Origin: Argopecten irradians
Taxonomy: Eukaryota > Mollusca > Bivalvia > Pectinida > Pectinidae
Direction: 5' to 3'
NCBI RefSeq assembly: GCF_041381155.1
Contig: NC_091143.1
Coordinates: forward strand, 38,517,996-38,581,995
Length of the DNA stretch: 64,000 bases
The notes beneath the pieces were generated by a model. That model had not been told where the DNA came from, made no database searches, and worked only from the letters and a program-made list of their open reading frames with translations. The position numbers and the translations under genes were made by a program. Of the stretch, positions 32,600-43,898 are shown one piece after another; positions within the stretch are counted from its first letter, which is position 1; each line of letters opens with the position of its first letter.

Positions 32600-34985
32600 T
32601 ATCCATAACAATTGACATTGATTTCATCTTTTACTTAAGGAATATAAAGGTGTTGATGAATATAAAGTTTTGTTTTAAAAGTAGAAAATGCATTATTTTG
32701 AGAATTTCAAGAGGCCTAATGGGTCGAAAATACCAGGTGTAGGTTTTGGTTTGGTGCAAGTGTTGAAAAACTATTATCCGTAGCATATTATATTGATCAA
32801 TTTCTTCATTGATATAGGATTGAAAGCTTTGCTTTTGGTATGGACAAATATTTTCAGATGAAAAATTAGAAAATTGAGAAAAGTAAGGCATCAATTTGTA
32901 CTTTACAATTGACATTGATATATCTGTATTGACATACATGGTTAAGGATTATATATTCTGCATATGGACAATCATTTTACGGGTAGAGACACAGGATTTT
33001 AAGAGTTTCAAGAGGCCCAATGTGGAAACAAGTACCTGCATTTACTTGCTTGATAGGCATTTAGGCCTTTACTGGCTGCCAGAGGCGAGGGCTTGCTTTT
33101 CAATACAGGAGTACAAAGCCTTAGGTCAATTCTGCAATATATTCTAGTTTTCTATGCATTTCACATGATTTCATTACCCAGCTTTAACTATTTACTTCTT
33201 TATCACATACTGTGTTTTTTGATCTTTGCAGTTTTTTGTTTGCTTTGAACAAGAGTCGAGGAAGGCGAGGCTAATTAGGTGTAGCTTATCTGTTGTCTAC
33301 ATTCACATTAAATCTATTTTTGACAAAGTAAATCACATTTAATTGCATCGAAACAGGGTTGAGTTACTGTTAAATGCATCAGTCACAACACATGATTAAG
33401 AACAAGAAAAATAAATTTAAAGTAGGTTGTTGTATTTTTGCAAATTTGTAAATATGATGATAATGGCTGTATTAACCTAATTACTTTTCTGTTTCTACAA
33501 AAATATCAATCTTGTTTTACATACCCATTTTAGAAATTAAAAGTCCTTTCGGAAAGGTAGTGGGCGTTTAATCACTCAGCCACTGGGGAAAAAAAAATCA
33601 CACTTTTTGTCGAGTGATTTACTGTGATGGCGAGTCCTCCACTAGATTACATTTGGAAGCATTTCATTGATGGCCAGAATTTTCATCAAGAAGATGGGGT
33701 ATCTGTTTTGTTAAAAAAATGGCATTAGGCTTGCTGTATACTGACCACCAAAGCTCATTTACAATAGTTGAGACATCCTTATATTATTGATGAACTTTAA
33801 TCTTTACTTAATATTTTATTGATGTATCACATCGTTGTTAAGTGACTGTAAACTGTTGTTCCCCGCATCACCATGTGTAGACTGGGTAACTTTATGAAGC
33901 ATTAAAATGAATTTGAGAATAACATTTAAGTACATTTTTCAAAGTATTACGACATTACTACTGTTGTTTATAAATACAAATGTTGAATAATCGTCACCTG
34001 AATTTATTAAGTCATTATGTGTTTGTTTATCTGCCCATATAGGCATTTAAGGTCATTATTAAGTGTATACTCATTCACCCCTGAAATTTCATAATGGACT
34101 GGTCTAGACTTTGATTTAGAAGAGTCTAAATGTATTTTCAGGGGTGAATGAGTTAAAATGTAATTATTATGAATAAAACATGTAAATAAAATGTATTAAT
34201 TTACTCAGTGCTTATCAAAATGGGATACTTTAATAAACAGACCATACCATGTTTACTTTCATGTGAGAGTATAAGAAATATAACGTGCTGTTCTTGTGAT
34301 ATGTGGGAAAGTATGGACAATTGTGATAATGTGAATGTTTACATTTCTTGCGAGGCGTAAGAAATGGATAATTTCCAGTGAGAATGTAGTATAAAAAAGG
34401 TGTGTGACGGGTACATGTGCATATGGGATATATATAGATTATGTTACTAAATCTATGAGTGAATTTTGTATCAGAATGTGAAGAACATATCCTGTAAATC
34501 ATTTATCTTTCATGAACTCGCATATTTATTCAGATTTATTCATGATTCTTGATCTCAAAATAACTTTATTTTCGCGATTGTCATAGATATAGGTAATAAA
34601 ATTGAGAGGTCACCATCTTGGATTTTGATAATTGAAGTTTGTTACAGCTCTTTCTTAGAAAATACTTATGGGGTCTTTCTCAAATTTTGTTGAAGTTTAA
34701 AAAAAAAAAAAAAAAATGGGATCCCTCTTTCCATTCTTTGATGGGTGCTAAGATCCCTCTGGGATATCATAGATCATTCTTTGGTGAATGCCCCTTTGGG
34801 ATCTCTTGTTGGTACTCTAAAGCTAATTACTTATTTTCTGGATTGTGTCCTGGAAATAGTTTTAATCTTGTCACTGAAAATTGAAAAAAATGTCATATAT
34901 CATGTGCAGTTTTTGAATTGTTGATATTTCAATCAATCTAAGCATGCTAAGGTTAGTAGAGTTATTTGGAAGTTGTTTGATTGGT
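32600..34985. other. intergenic, no gene seen
   Basis: AT-rich sequence. There is a weak direct repeat (TTTCAAGAGGCCTAATGGG near 32705 and a relative at 33006), a dispersed repeat at 33400-33575 ending TTCGGAAAGGTAGTGGGC, and an inverted pair around 34072-34155 (CTCATTCACCCCTGAAA / TTTCAGGGGTGAATGAG). A pearl right-end fragment (CCCTTTGGGATCTCTTGTTG) lies near 34790. A poly(A) run is at 34700. Confidence 0.5.
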
Positions 34986-34988
34986 CTT

Positions 34989-35183
34989 AATACGGGAATT
35001 TTGAGATCCTAAAACGACGTTGGTGAAGTACAATTTACCGTCGATTAGTCCCACCTTCCGTGATTATGACGTCACGAAACTCACGTAAAATGATGACGTT
35101 ATAAGCACCGGATGGTGGGACTTATCGACGGTAAAATGTACTTTACTCACGTCGTTTTGGGATCTCAGAACCCCCATATTAGT
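34989..35183. mobile_element. MITE family B, good copy
   Basis: TACGGGAATTTTGAGATCCT with AAAACGACGTTGGTGAAGTA at the left is answered by TACTTTACTCACGTCGTTTT and GGGATCTCAGAACCCCCATA at the right. The arms are about 70 bp with an inner GGTGGGAC pair. TGACGTCA lies at about 35068. Confidence 0.75.
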
Positions 35184-35299
35184 ACGAACTTTCGGTAAAA
35201 TCAAAACACCAATTTTTGTTAGGAATTTAATTAATGAAAAAAATAGATCTCTAAAGAAATATAGGTGATTTACAGTAATTATGTGTGAAAGTATTTGGG

Positions 35300-35375
35300 A
35301 GATAACTAGAAAAGTATAAAATTGTTGGGCAATGTTGGGCAACTAGAAAAGTATAAAATTGTTGGGCAATGTTAG
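35300..35375. repeat. short tandem duplication
   Basis: AACTAGAAAAGTATAAAATT followed by GTTGGGCAATGTT occurs twice, back to back, without change. This is a recent 38-bp-scale duplication. Confidence 0.8.
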
Positions 35376-35799
35376 ATGATAATTGTAATAAAAGTATTAT
35401 TTTATTGGTAAATGGTTGAATCAAGAAGTATTTATATACCGGTAGTATTGGAATAAATTTTGCAGGTCAAAATGCTTGTTTTACCAATATGTCATTGAAA
35501 AGTTGTATTAATGAAGCATGTTTACATTTAAACATAAATAAATTATGATGTTGTTTGCAATGTAAATAACAGTTTACAGAATTCAGGTCATGTTTGCAAG
35601 GATAATAAACACCCATGTTATTTGTAAACACCATCCTACCTTCAACGTAAGTCATCATGATCATCAATCATGTGAAAATTATTAAAATGTAAAACTGATG
35701 ACAAGAAAAATATTTTGTTGTGTTTTAATTGTTATTGTGCTTCATCCATCATGGTATGCCATTCGCCATGTGTAAAGTTTTCATTTTAATAAATTCTTC

Positions 35800-36925
35800 T
35801 CAATAGCAGAAGGGTCCAGGGTATATTGGGCCTATAGCATGCTGGGATGAAGGGCTATCAAGTTTTAGCAAATTAATGACCTGGATTTTCATTCAAGGTC
35901 ACAGGGTCAAATAGGCTAAATATTGATAACAATGCCTTGGCAATATTCAAGACCCAATATTGGGTAAAAAAACTGTAGTATGCTGGGATGAAAGGTTTCC
36001 AAAATCGCTCAAACAAAGAATCTACATTCAAGGTCATAAGTGTCAAATAGGCAAAATTCTTTAGACAACTTCTTGTGAATAACTATGAGGCTTAGAGACC
36101 TGATATTGGACCAGTACCATGCTGGTATCATAATCAAGTTTGTTCAAATTGATGACCTTGATCTTCATTCAAGGTCACAGTTGTCAAATAGGCTAAAATC
36201 TTTTTGTCAAAGACTAAGATACCTCTGATATTGGGCCTATAGCATGCCAAGACGACGAGCTACAAAAGTTCTTCAAATAAATGACCTTGACCTCCAATGA
36301 AGGTCATGGATCAAATAAGCTAAAATCTTTGAAACGACTTCTGGTTGATAATTAAAATACATTCTACCTTGAGACCGGATATTTGGCATGCAGCATGCTG
36401 AGATAAAAGACTATAAGCTTTGTTCAAACAAATGACAACCTTTATTTAAGGTCACAGGAGTCAAATAGGAGTAAGTCTTTAATCTTGTCAATATCTAAGA
36501 AGTCAGCAGATGTGATATTATTGCATGGTGCAGTAAAGGGCAACTAAGTTTGTTAAACACAATGACCTTGACCTTCATTTAAGGTCAAGGGGGTCAAAAA
36601 GGACAAAATCTTTAAACGAATACTTGTGAATAATTAAGAGCTCTAGAGACTCGATATTGGGCCTGTAGCATGCTGGGATAAAAAAGTTATAAGGTTTGTT
36701 CTTATAAATGTCTTTAACCTTTATTCAAGGTCAAAGGGGTCAAAAATGTTAAACTTTGAAACAATTAACTTCTTGTGAATAGCTAAGAGGCCTAGAGACC
36801 TGAATTGGGCCTGTAGCATGATGAAATGAATAGCTACTAAGTTTTTTTATTATAATAAATGAATAACTTGTACCTTCATTCAAGGTCAAAGAGGTCAAAA
36901 AGGATATAATCTTGTAACAACTAAC
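35800..36925 (+). mobile_element. CAAGGTCA tandem-core element, family 3
   Basis: About seven diverged ~150-bp units carry GGGCCTRTAGCATGCTGGGA-like blocks, AAGTTTGTTCAAAT and TGACCTTGACCTTCATTCAA with GGTCACAGG. The same core is found reversed at 19190-20028 with pearl-type ends. No clear ends were found here. Units differ more than in the 146-bp core, so the copy is older. Confidence 0.65.
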
Positions 36926-36943
36926 TGCATACTTCATTTCTAC

Positions 36944-37132
36944 TATTCCAAATTTGCATATTACAGAGTTGTCTGCATTTGCGGGTAGGTATTGATTGTG
37001 ACATTGTGTGTTAGTGAGCGTAACGTCATACTTTTTTGAGAAAACAACGGGAATTGCGTTCACAAAATAATGACGTAACAATCGATACCTACCCGCAAGG
37101 GAGCTAACTCTTTAATATGCAAAGACGGAATA
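36944..37132. mobile_element. MITE family A, 189 bp
   Basis: The ends are TATTCCAAATTTGCATATTA and TAATATGCAAAGACGGAATA. Inner arms are TGCGGGTAGGTATTG and CGATACCTACCCGC. Length equals that of the copy at 46996-47184, which is in the opposite orientation. TA target duplication is possible. Confidence 0.8.
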
Positions 37133-37502
37133 TGTGGTATTGCCTTAATTGTTAGACATTTGCTGTATTCTGTGACTGTGTTGTTTTGTGCTAATACTGT
37201 AAACCATCTTTCTTCTGCGGATACTTAATTTTGCAATTATCATTTCAAAACAAGTTTGCAAAAATTAACATTAGTGTATTTTAAAAATTGACTGGACATT
37301 CCTATCAGTATCAATGATGTAGATGTAAGTTCGTGATGATAAAACTTTAGCGAATTCATTTGCATCGCAAAATTCATGAAAATAAATCGCACGCAAAATA
37401 AAGTTGGTTCACAGCAGTCCGATGTCGGTGATCATATGCTATGGTGAAGCGTCCGTTGTTTGTTAACAATTAATTTACGCTACTGGTCATAATGGACTTT
37501 TA

Positions 37503-38389
37503 TCTCACCTGGTCCAAAGGGCCGGTGAGCTTTATTATGTCATGGCTCTGCGCGTCCGTCCGTCAACATTTCCTTTAAATCGCTATTAGTCATAGAGTTC
37601 TTCATGGATTCTGACCAAATTTGGTAAGAAACATCCTTTTGGGAAGGAGAATAGAGTTTGTATAAATTTTGGCTCTGACCCCCCTGGAGCAGGAGGGGCG
37701 GGGCCCAATAGGGGAAAAAGAGGTAAATTCTTTAAATCGCTACTAGTCCTGCATGGATAACCAAATTTGGCCAGAAACCTCCACGGGGGAAGGGGAACAG
37801 AGTTTGTATAAATTTTGGCTCTGACCACACAGAGGCAGGAGGGGGCGTGGCCTATTAAGGGAAATGGAAGTAAATCCTTTAAATCACTACTAGTCATAGA
37901 ATTCTGCATGGAATGTAACCAAATTTTGCCAGAAATATCCTAAGGGGAAGGGGAACATAGTTGGTATAAATTTTGGCTCTGACCCCCCCGGGGCAGGAGG
38001 GGCAGGGCCCAATAGGGGAATAGAGGTGAATCCTTTAAATCGCTACTAGTCATAGAATTCTGCATGGAATGTTACCAAATTTGGCCAGAGGAGGAAGGGG
38101 AACAGAGTTTGTGTAAAGTTTGGCTCTGACCCTGCACGGGCAGGAGGGGAGGGGCGAAAAAGGGGAAATAGAGATATAGCCTTTAAATCGCTACTAATCA
38201 TAGAGTTCTGCATGGAATTTAACCAGAGTTTGTATAAATTTTGGCTCTGACCCTCTGGAGTAGAAAGAATGGGAAATTAGAGGTAAATTGTTAAATTCCT
38301 TCAGAAAAGGAACAATGATCCTGTATTCAGAACATTACTTGGCATTACAATAACCAGGTGAGCGATACAGGCCCTCTGGGCCTCTTGTT
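37503..38389 (+). mobile_element. pearl/Helitron-like element, family 1, second copy
   Basis: The left end CTCACCTGGTCCAAAGGGCC then GGTGAGC forms a hairpin. The right end CAGGCCCTCTGGGCCTCTTG then TT is a hairpin plus terminus. The core is about five ~150-bp units of the same type as 16736-17491 (CTGCATGGA, TTTTGGCTCTGACC). It ends about 210 bp from the POLR3G 3' array and may overlap the POLR3G 3' UTR region. Confidence 0.75.
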
Positions 38390-38599
38390 ATGAAAGGGCT
38401 ACTTTCACTATTTTGCATTTTAATTTCATCCAAACATTCAATTATTTGGGCCAAGTTTGAAACAAGCAACTTAGAGTAGATAACTTTTATACAACAAACA
38501 ACACTAAATATGGAAAACAAATCTTATAATCTAACAAAAGACAATATTGACATAACATTTGGCACCACTCTCATAACCTTCGGCAATGTCCGAATTGTA

Positions 38600-39345
38600 T
38601 ACTGGCACAGCACCGCGGCCATTGAAACCTTTATCAATGTCCAAATTGTAAGCTGGCGCGGCACCATTATGGTGGCCATTGAAACCTTTATCAATGTCCA
38701 AATTGTATACTGGCGCTGCACAATCATGGCTGGCATTGAAACCTTCATCAATGTCCAAATTGTATACTGGCGCAGCACCATTATCGCAGCCATTGAAACC
38801 TTCATCAATGTCCAAACTGTATATTGGCACTGCACCATCATGGCTGCCATTGAAACCTTCATCAATGTCCAAATCAAATACTGGCACGGCACCATCATGT
38901 TTGCCATGAAGTCCAAATTGTATATTGGCGCGGCACCATCACGTTTGCCATGGAGTCCAAATCATATACTGGCGCGGCACCATCATGTTTGCCATGGAGT
39001 CCAAATTGTATATTGGCGTGGCACCATCACGTTTGCCATGGAGTCCAAATCATATACTGGCGCGGCACCATTACGTTTGCCATGGAGTCCAAATCACATA
39101 CTGGCGTGGCACCATCACGTTTGCCATGGAGTCCAAATCATATACTGGCGCGGCACCATCACGTTTGCCATGGAGTCCAAATCACATACTGGCGTGGCAC
39201 CATCACGTTTGCCATGGAGTCCAAATCATATACTGGCGCGACACCATCATGTTCGCCATTGAAACCTTCATCAATGTCCAAACTGTATACTAGCGCAGCA
39301 CTATCATGGTTGCCATGGAGTCTAAACTGTATGATCTGGTGAGGC
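38600..39345 (-). repeat. 57-bp and 44-bp array after the POLR3G stop codon
   Basis: Read in the POLR3G direction, from 39345 leftward: one 57-bp-type unit, then 44-bp units (GATTTGGACTCCATGGC type), then 57-bp units with TTGGACATTGATGAAGG and TTTCAATGGC. The 44-bp form looks like the 57-bp form with 13 bp lost. The first sequence after the stop (TCCTATTTGGATATTGATGA) and the monomer resemble the last POLR3G coding exon, TCCTATTTTGACAATGGTGA; I count 31 of 42 positions equal. The array is thus probably amplified exon sequence, now lying in the 3' UTR. Confidence 0.75.
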
Positions 39346-39397
39346 ACCGTCATGGCCGCTGTACGCCATGTAAACCATCATCAATATCCAAATAGGA

Positions 39398-42300
39398 CTA
39401 GTACACTGGTCCTTCATCAGCATCGTCATCGCCGTCATTGTAGTCTTCACCATTGTCAAAATAGGATAGGAGGTAATCAGTCTCCTGGAAAGGCAATCAA
39501 AATGTATAATTAGGCAACAATTGACATGAATGTAAAACCAGGGGCCCCTAAAAAATCTTGACGGGCCCCCTGATTTTGAGTTGCAGAGGGCCCACTCTGG
39601 TTTCGTAAATAATTTTCATGATTTTGTTGCAAAACCACTATGTTATTATTTGTTTCATTTATCAGTTAAATTAACTTTTATTTGAACAGTGTATGTTTTA
39701 GACAAATGAACTTAATTCCCAGCCATGAATCTATTGCATGTCCAGAATTTTGGCCCCAAGATTTTTTCCGGGTCCATCATTATCTTTCTTTAGGGAGACA
39801 GTGGTCTCAATTTCCAATCAATTCCAAGTCTGTTAGTATTAGGATTAATATTTTACAGTCTTACATGGGTTTGGCAAGTGAGCAGGGATATCTCAACATG
39901 AGTGAAAGATTTTTGCTGGTCAACCCGAGGCTTGCCAAGTGTTGGCGGCCAATATGTATCTTGCACGTGCAATACCAGCTGGTCTAGGGCAATACACTCA
40001 TGTCGCATGTGGCTGTATTGCGTGGCTACCCATGCAAAAAAGCCTTGTGACGTCACAGCGTCAACATAATTACTGTTTTCTAAATACAATTTTAACATTT
40101 TTTTTCAGAAACTTGACTGGATTTACTTTAAAAGATATAAACAACGGACTTGCATTGAAAATATCTTGCAATTTTCATGTATGGAGAATTGACTTGCAGT
40201 CATGTTTTCTTCAAATTCATTTCAAAATGGAAGAAAATCATAGCAGTAGAATTGCAATAAAACGTCAAGATATGAGAGAAAAATACTCTTCCTGTAAAAC
40301 CTTGGGTTTTGTGACCCTTGGGTAGAATATCCCTATCCTTAATATCTAAATTATTTATATTGATAGGAATTTCCATTTAATTTTTTATTCCATGAATTTG
40401 TTATGGAATGGAAATAGCGAAATTTAGTTGCTGCAAAAGAAAATTGATTTATAGCATACCTCCTCTAATTCTTCTTCTTCATAAAGCTCTTCCTCTACTT
40501 CTTCATCTCCTTCATTTTTATTTTCATCTCCTTTTTCATCTTCGTCAGATTCATCGCCCTTCTCCTCTATTTTTTCTAATTCCTGAAATAGATATTCAAT
40601 TAGAGTAAGCAAATGGCTTACTGATAACACCACCTTTTGTCTGATGAACCAAGGGTATATACTAACTTAATGTACTTGAAAGTCATTTCGCTGTTTTGCC
40701 GTCTAGCAGTGATGGTCAACTACTGCACGGTATTTATGACGACGACGGGAAACATAAGACGGCCCGTGTTAAGCAAATTAACATTTTATTTATTTTAATA
40801 AAATTGTTCAGAAGGTGATGATACATGTAGTATTAAGGGTAAGTTAATAACTTTTGTGACTCTTCAAAATTATCTTTCTCGTTTAACATTCTCATTTTAA
40901 AATTATAAGCCGTTTCGGAGAGGTAGTGGGCCTTTAAATTTACAAGTGCAATAACTGGGTTAAAATTTTCGTTTAAGGCCCTCCGATGTATTTGATTCTA
41001 TTACATGTATGATTAGAGAAGATTTTTGAAATTTTAGTTAATCAAACCCTTTTCAATGAAATTTCTTTGGAGTTTGGATAAGAAGTAAAAAATATATAAA
41101 CTTTTTACAGACACACAACACATGCTGCACAGCTTACAACACACTGCACAAGTGACTTGAGATTTTGTTTCAGGGTCCAGTTTCATGAACATTCCTTCGA
41201 TGTAAAGAATCTTTTAGCTTAGAATTTTCCATAGGGAAGCATTACAGAATTTAAGGAAGACTACTTAACTTCAGATTTTTTCCTAAACTTCTGTAATGCT
41301 TTTCTATGAGGAAATTTAATTTAAGGAATTCCTTAAAGTTAAGGAATGTTCATGAAACTGGGCCCAGGTAACCTAGGTATTGAACGCAAGATGTGACTTG
41401 TGTGTTATAAAGTTAAGAAGACAATTTACCTCCAATGTTTTACTGACATCAACTTTGAGCTTTTTACTTGGAATGTTTGGTTGCACTGATGATTTGACTT
41501 TTCTGGTTTTCTTGAGTGTTGGTTTTAATTCAGCTGGAAGTCTCCTCCAATCTGTAAAGTAATATTAAAGTTTGAAGCAAACATTTCATTTGAATCTTCA
41601 GTTAAAAGATCCATTTATACATTTATGCGTGAAGGACATTTTCAGAGAAAAGGTTTTTTTTGACTAACTTTTTTTCTAATTTAAAATTATTGGAATTTTG
41701 AGTTTATACATAAATTGACAAGAGAATGATCCCTTAAACACTTTCTGAGTGGTCCAAGCTGGTGGCCTGTTGGTCATCTTGTTGACTAATCGGTTCCTAA
41801 AATGTCCTAGGGTAATTAAACTGCATGCTAAATTTGAGAGAGATTCCTTCAGCAATTTCTGAGAAAAAGCGGTAACAAACTTTTTACTATCAAAATCCAA
41901 GATGGCTGCTTGATGGCCATCTTGTTGACCAAACAGTCCTTAAATACAATATGCACAACAAGGGTCCTAGAGGAACCTACATATAAAATTTGAGACACAA
42001 GCCTTCAGTGCTTTGAGGTAATAAACTTTTAGAAAATGTTAATGAACAGAGATGTATACGGATGAAAGATTCTGCAAAAAAAAGTGAGATATCAAAAGGC
42101 CCTTTTATTCATCTGACTTCAGACTACCTAGGCATCAGTAAAAGCAAAAGAAGCAAATACATTTTTTCAAGATCTTAGTGTCCATCTTGGATTTGAGAAA
42201 AAGTTCAACATGTATTTTCAAGATGATGGATGTGGTGGCCATTTTGGATTTCAGATCAACCCAAAAAATAACAGCACTTGGTCGAGACCACATCAGGATA

Positions 42301-43898
42301 ATATCAGGCAAGTTTCAGCTCACTCCCACAGTTAGAAAATGAGAAGTTGTTTAAAATGTGAAAAGTTCAATGACAGCGCATGGTGTACAGCAAATGACGA
42401 TTGATGAAGCACAATGACTAAAGATCATCCTGATTTGGGTTGTATGACCTACAAATGTTGGTTATTGGTGTATGAATGCCTATACCTGGTTCCCAAGTAG
42501 TGTCAGTATCATGATTCAGCTGGTATTTATCTGAATATCTGTCTATGTCCTTGCGGTTTGTGGAGGTCTGAAGATAAAATGGTGATCTTTTCATGACCCC
42601 ACGAAATTCTTGTTTTAAGGCTAACATGTAATCAAACTCCTCTCCTTGCAGCAGGGGAACAGGTTTAAAGTCAGTCGGCTGAAAAAAAAAAAAAAATTAT
42701 TATGCAACATATCATAATAGCATGTATTTTTCACTACGGGCTGATTCATTGCAGACATGGGAACAATTGCTTATACTGGCCGGCAATCATGTTATCGTGA
42801 AAAAATGTTTATTCATTAAAGTTCAAGGATGTCAAATATAGCAGAAACTTACAAATACCATATATGATTAATTATGCGAGTGTTGGACTTGTTTGTCTTG
42901 CAGGTATGGCGTTAGAATTGACCATATTGCATGATCATAAAAGGTAATCTTTTATTTCTTCCTAAAAACTTTTTTCTTCCATATAATGTTTCCCTTCACA
43001 CCGCCTCACTTTTGGCGTTCTGTTGAGTGTTGGCCCCTGTGAAGAAGGGTTCCGTCCCCTGGCCAAGACACACAAAAGTCTATAAAAGTGGTAGTTTCTA
43101 CTCCTGCTTAACGCTCAGCACACAGGGAGTGGGACGACTGGTGAGCCTGTTGTCAGTATAATGTGACTATGTGGGGTGTGTTGCTTGGTGTCTTCGGCGT
43201 CATACATGTACTTCAGCGATATAAGGCTATAAAAAGGACAAGAGTTCCACCACACAACACGAAAAGTCGAAAATACCACAGCCTCCCAAAACACACTTCA
43301 TGCAATTTATACACACTACACTCTGTATCGTCCTTGCATGACCCTAGCTGTTAATAGGACGCTAATTATTCATAAAGAAATTGGACTTGTCAAATTAATT
43401 TATCGTTATTCACGGACTATCTCATAGTAAACCGGAGGCAACAGAACAGAACAGGTAAATTAGTCTTTTAATGCACATGAATCAAAAGAGCTGTATAACG
43501 GTACACTATATATGGTTGGCTGTACATGTGTGGCTTTGAAGTTGGGCGTCGCTTTCTCAAAGGAAATTTTTGCTGGGCTGTGATTGGTTCAGATTTTTTC
43601 CTCTGGACTGCCTTCAGTTTTAGTATGAGGGTGTAGAAATCGTAAGTGATTGAAACCCCTGGAGTATAAAGGATGTTTTCAAGGATACGCCTCCAGAAAC
43701 CAGAAAGGACTTTTTGGTGTTTTAATTACATGATTTTAGTCTATATATATACATGTTTACATTAGTGAAATCGTGACTTACCGGATACAGTGGTGGCGGC
43801 TGTAATATTGGACCGGGTAAAGCCTCTCCTCGACCGAAACCAAGCGCTTCAACGTTAAAAGATACATTTCTCCCGCGTCCTCTGCCCCTCCCTGCCAT
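39398..43898 (-). CDS. POLR3G: RNA polymerase III subunit RPC7 (exons 43898-43782, 42678-42486, 41551-41430, 40582-40460, 39484-39398)
   Basis: RPC7 is part of the RPC3-RPC6-RPC7 subcomplex that helps RNA polymerase III open promoters of tRNA, 5S and U6 genes in the nucleus. Five exons join in phases 0, 1, 0, 0 to give 213 aa; human POLR3G is 223 and POLR3GL 218. The N-terminus MAGRGRGRGRNVSFNVEALG and LQPPPLYP are typical. The next blocks are FKPVPLLQGEEFDYMLALKQ, IDRYSDKY, and WRRLPAEL (105-112) as in the family. A basic linker (KKTRKVK) precedes a very acidic exon of Glu/Asp repeats. The end, TDYLLSYFDNGEDYNDG, matches the family's conserved tail. ATTAAA (complement at 38418-38423) is a possible poly(A) signal, which would place the downstream array in the 3' UTR. 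Confidence 0.95.
39500..40450. repeat. POLR3G intron 4 with MITE remnants
   Basis: A dispersed repeat at 39850-40070 (TCTTACATGGGTTTGGCAAG, then GGGATATCTCAACATGAGTG) matches 22525-22740 and ends at TGACGTCA (40048). GGGGCCCCTAAAAAATC at 39541 is another small repeat. No coding sequence was recognised. Confidence 0.5.
40775..40945. repeat. dispersed repeat
   Basis: AAATTGTTCAGAAGGTGATG to TTCGGAGAGGTAGTGGGCC recurs at 24470-24600 and 33400-33575. It is non-coding and the class is unknown. It lies in POLR3G intron 3. Confidence 0.5.
41172..41366. mobile_element. MITE family C
   Basis: GGGTCCAGTTTCATGAACAT then TCCTT is matched in inverted form by AAGGAATGTTCATGAAACTG then GGCCC. Inner arms (AAGCATTACAGAA / TTCTGTAATGCTTTTC) also pair. 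It lies in POLR3G intron 3 near a splice donor. A fragment (CAGTTTCATGAACATTCC) lies at 45144. Confidence 0.75.
41870..42450 (-). mobile_element. pearl-like element, family 2, old reversed copy
   Basis: Read on the minus strand it has CTTTAGTCATTGTGCTTCAT and TTGAACTTTTCACATTTTAA, then units with CTGAAACTTGCCTGATATTA and AAATCCAAAATGGCCACCAC. These align with the 146-bp core at 30775. About two diverged units remain. It lies in POLR3G intron 2. Confidence 0.6.
43290..43380 (+). mobile_element. SINE tail fragment
   Basis: TCCTTGCATGACCCTAGCTG then TTAATAGGACGCTAATT equals the 3' end of the SINE family. It lies in POLR3G intron 1. Confidence 0.6.
43405..43690. mobile_element. dispersed repeat related to 18945-19180
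   Basis: GGACTATCTCATAGTAAACC near the left and GAAACCCCTGGAGTATAAAG near the right correspond to the outer parts of the 18945 copy with one end inverted. This suggests a TIR element. It lies in POLR3G intron 1. Confidence 0.4.

Noticed and set aside
38510-39342. 250-codon + strand frame with ETFINVQIVYW repeats
   Set aside because: It is the antisense of the 57/44-bp array after POLR3G. The frame follows from repeat length, not coding.
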